The notes beneath the pieces are model-generated. The model saw nothing but the letters and a program-made list of their open reading frames with translations, made no database searches and was not told the DNA's origin. From NCBI GenBank assembly GCA_030431255.1, contig JAUIJL010000010.1, forward strand, positions 244,855-308,854: a stretch of DNA of 64,000 nt. Direction: 5' to 3'. This document shows positions 62,860 through 64,000 of the stretch, one piece after another; within the stretch, counting starts at the first letter, position 1; each line of letters begins with the position of its first letter. The position numbers and the translations under genes are program-made. This stretch comes from Thermoanaerobaculia bacterium. Its GTDB lineage: Bacteria > Acidobacteriota > Thermoanaerobaculia > Multivoradales > J023.

Positions 62860-64000
62860 GGCCTCTTCACCGGGATTCCGGTCACCAAGCGAACTCCGCC
62901 GTCCGCGTTTCTGATCCAAACGAACGGCACGTCAATGGTTCGTCCATTCGCGCCTGTAATCGGAATCGTCTGCTCAAACTTGGTCCCAAACTGGGTAACC
63001 TCGGTCTGGACTGCCTTGGCCGCGTCAAAGTTCACCTGCCGCGCCAGATCGTCAGCATTCGAAGGCGTGAACCCCAGAGCTTCCTCGAACCACTTTGCCT
63101 TTGGACCACCGACAGGATGGTCGGGGTTGAGCAAGTATCTCGCAAGCTTGTCGTCGACGCTCGCCCTCGTTACCCCCCTTGGGACCTTTCCCCTGGAGAA
63201 CAAACGTCCCCAGAATGCCCCAATCCGCTTGAGCAACCCGCCTCCAACTTTGGAAGCTGCTGCGATCGCAAGATCTTCCGGTCCAGGAATCGCAAACGAT
63301 ACGGCGAAGGCCGCGCCCGCCCCTCGCGCTCGAATTCGGGCCCAGTACTCGTCGACACCGATTCTACCGCTTTGGAGATCCTCGATGTCGTTATCCAGCA
63401 TGATGCCCGCCGACTCTCGACCATCGGGATCCACCAGCATCATCGGTTGATTTTGGACATAAGCATACCGATTCCACGACTGCGGAAGGTCCGGCGACCC
63501 CAAGACCGGATCCACCGACAAGAACCGCCCCACCCGCGGATCACAGAACCGAGCGTGCATGTAATCCAAATCGTCACTCGCTCCGTCGGCGTAGAAGTCC
63601 CGCTCGTGGCCCGTAAACTTCAACGGTAGGTCGTTCTGAGCCGGCCGGGTGGCTTCTTCGCCGAAGGGGTAGTACTTGTGCTCGGAGAGGAAGTTGCCGG
63701 CACCGTCGGTGATGTACCTAGGACTGCCCAGGTGATCGAGGCTCAGATGGTGTCGTTTCGACAGGATGTCGTTTTCGTCGACGGTGACCGTGGCGATGGG
63801 TGCCGAGCCGCGGTAGATGTGGTCACGGACGGGTTGGAGGCGGTTCGATTCGGGGCGGAATTCCCGCAGCACTCGGCCTTGGAAATCCCGCAGGGACCAC
63901 GAGAATCCGCCGGTGCCGAAGCGCAGGATGCGCTCGTCGTCGGCGGTGTAGAGGAAGTGGGTGAAGTGTCCGCCTTGCTCGCGGTAGATCAGGCGGTTGA
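62856..64000 (-). CDS. RHS-repeat toxin, C-terminal part (N-terminus beyond window)
   Basis: About 381 residues are visible; the frame is open through base 64000. YD repeats (RLIYREQGGHFTHFLYTADD), then the core end: HHLSLDHLGSPRYITDGAG, YYPFGEE, FTGHERD, DYMHARFCDPRVGRFLSVDPVLG and DPDGRES. Then a linker and a DUF6883-like domain: KLARYLLNPDHPVGGPKAKWF, EALGF, GANGRTIDVPFVWI. The core end is nearly the same as in the RHS gene at 9018, though the tips differ. DUF6883 activity is not known; its position as toxin tip suggests toxicity. The cognate partner follows in overlap. Confidence 0.9.
   Translation of the reverse strand, partial: NRLIYREQGGHFTHFLYTADDERILRFGTGGFSWSLRDFQGRVLREFRPESNRLQPVRDHIYRGSAPIATVTVDENDILSKRHHLSLDHLGSPRYITDGAGNFLSEHKYYPFGEEATRPAQNDLPLKFTGHERDFYADGASDDLDYMHARFCDPRVGRFLSVDPVLGSPDLPQSWNRYAYVQNQPMMLVDPDGRESAGIMLDNDIEDLQSGRIGVDEYWARIRARGAGAAFAVSFAIPGPEDLAIAAASKVGGGLLKRIGAFWGRLFSRGKVPRGVTRASVDDKLARYLLNPDHPVGGPKAKWFEEALGFTPSNADDLARQVNFDAAKAVQTEVTQFGTKFEQTIPITGANGRTIDVPFVWIRNADGGVRLVTGIPVKRP

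Overview
This 64 kb window is GC-rich bacterial chromosome. It is gene-dense, mostly in 4-nt-overlap operons, with no tRNA, rRNA, CRISPR array or intact insertion sequence that I could see. Secreted proteins with CARDB, DUF11, choice-of-anchor and concanavalin-like modules, a Ser/Thr kinase with TPRs next to an ECF sigma factor, a heme-handling cytochrome with TPRs, IPTL-like C-terminal tails and RHS toxins together suggest an Acidobacteriota-like organism (Thermoanaerobaculia type). This is an inference from gene content, not from a marker gene.

Layout. 1-6.5 kb: FG-GAP protein (cut by the left edge), a shikimate-kinase-like protein with a broken P-loop, a NUDIX hydrolase, a Ycf46-type AAA ATPase, a seven-heme cytochrome c/TPR protein and a GNAT acetyltransferase. 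6.5-28.3 kb: an accessory block of exported proteins: a CARDB protein, a complete RHS toxin with a candidate immunity gene, a 2033-residue modular surface protein with 31 consecutive glycines, a 21-bp minisatellite, a HExxH protein paired with a TPR protein, an IPTL-tailed protein, a choice-of-anchor B protein, an EF-hand protein and a cyclase-family lipoprotein. 28.4-31.8 kb: a large SF1 helicase with a nuclease-like C-terminus, overlapping a YchJ/SEC-C gene. 31.8-40.3 kb: a heme operon, hemA-hemC-hemD-hemL-[histidine kinase-response regulator]-hemE-hemH, on the minus strand; the two-component pair sits inside it through 4-nt overlaps. 40.5-50.3 kb: Sat-CysC fusion, a hotdog thioesterase, a DUF11 surface protein with IPTL-like tail, guaA and a secreted protein of unknown function. 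50.3-57.8 kb: cinA-gpsA-ECF sigma-Ser/Thr kinase on the minus strand and, divergently, an M29-like peptidase homologue.

The right end holds the two most unusual loci. At 58.1-61.8 kb two translationally coupled genes encode a STAND/AAA_16-like ATPase and a second protein that joins a degenerate NTPase-like half to a calcineurin-like phosphoesterase with a full set of metal-binding motifs; a defence or signalling role is possible but unproven. At 62.0-64.0 kb (minus strand) is a polymorphic-toxin stack: the C-terminus of an RHS protein ending in a DUF6883-like domain, its DUF4926-like partner, then a start-less barnase tail carrying one in-frame stop codon, and an intact barstar gene that overlaps it by 4 nt.

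Two RHS loci with unrelated tips but near-identical core ends, three modular exported proteins, and several sequence repeats show that surface display and contact-dependent competition are the main accessory themes. The core genes give C5-pathway heme synthesis, sulfate activation, GMP synthesis and glycerol-3-phosphate formation.
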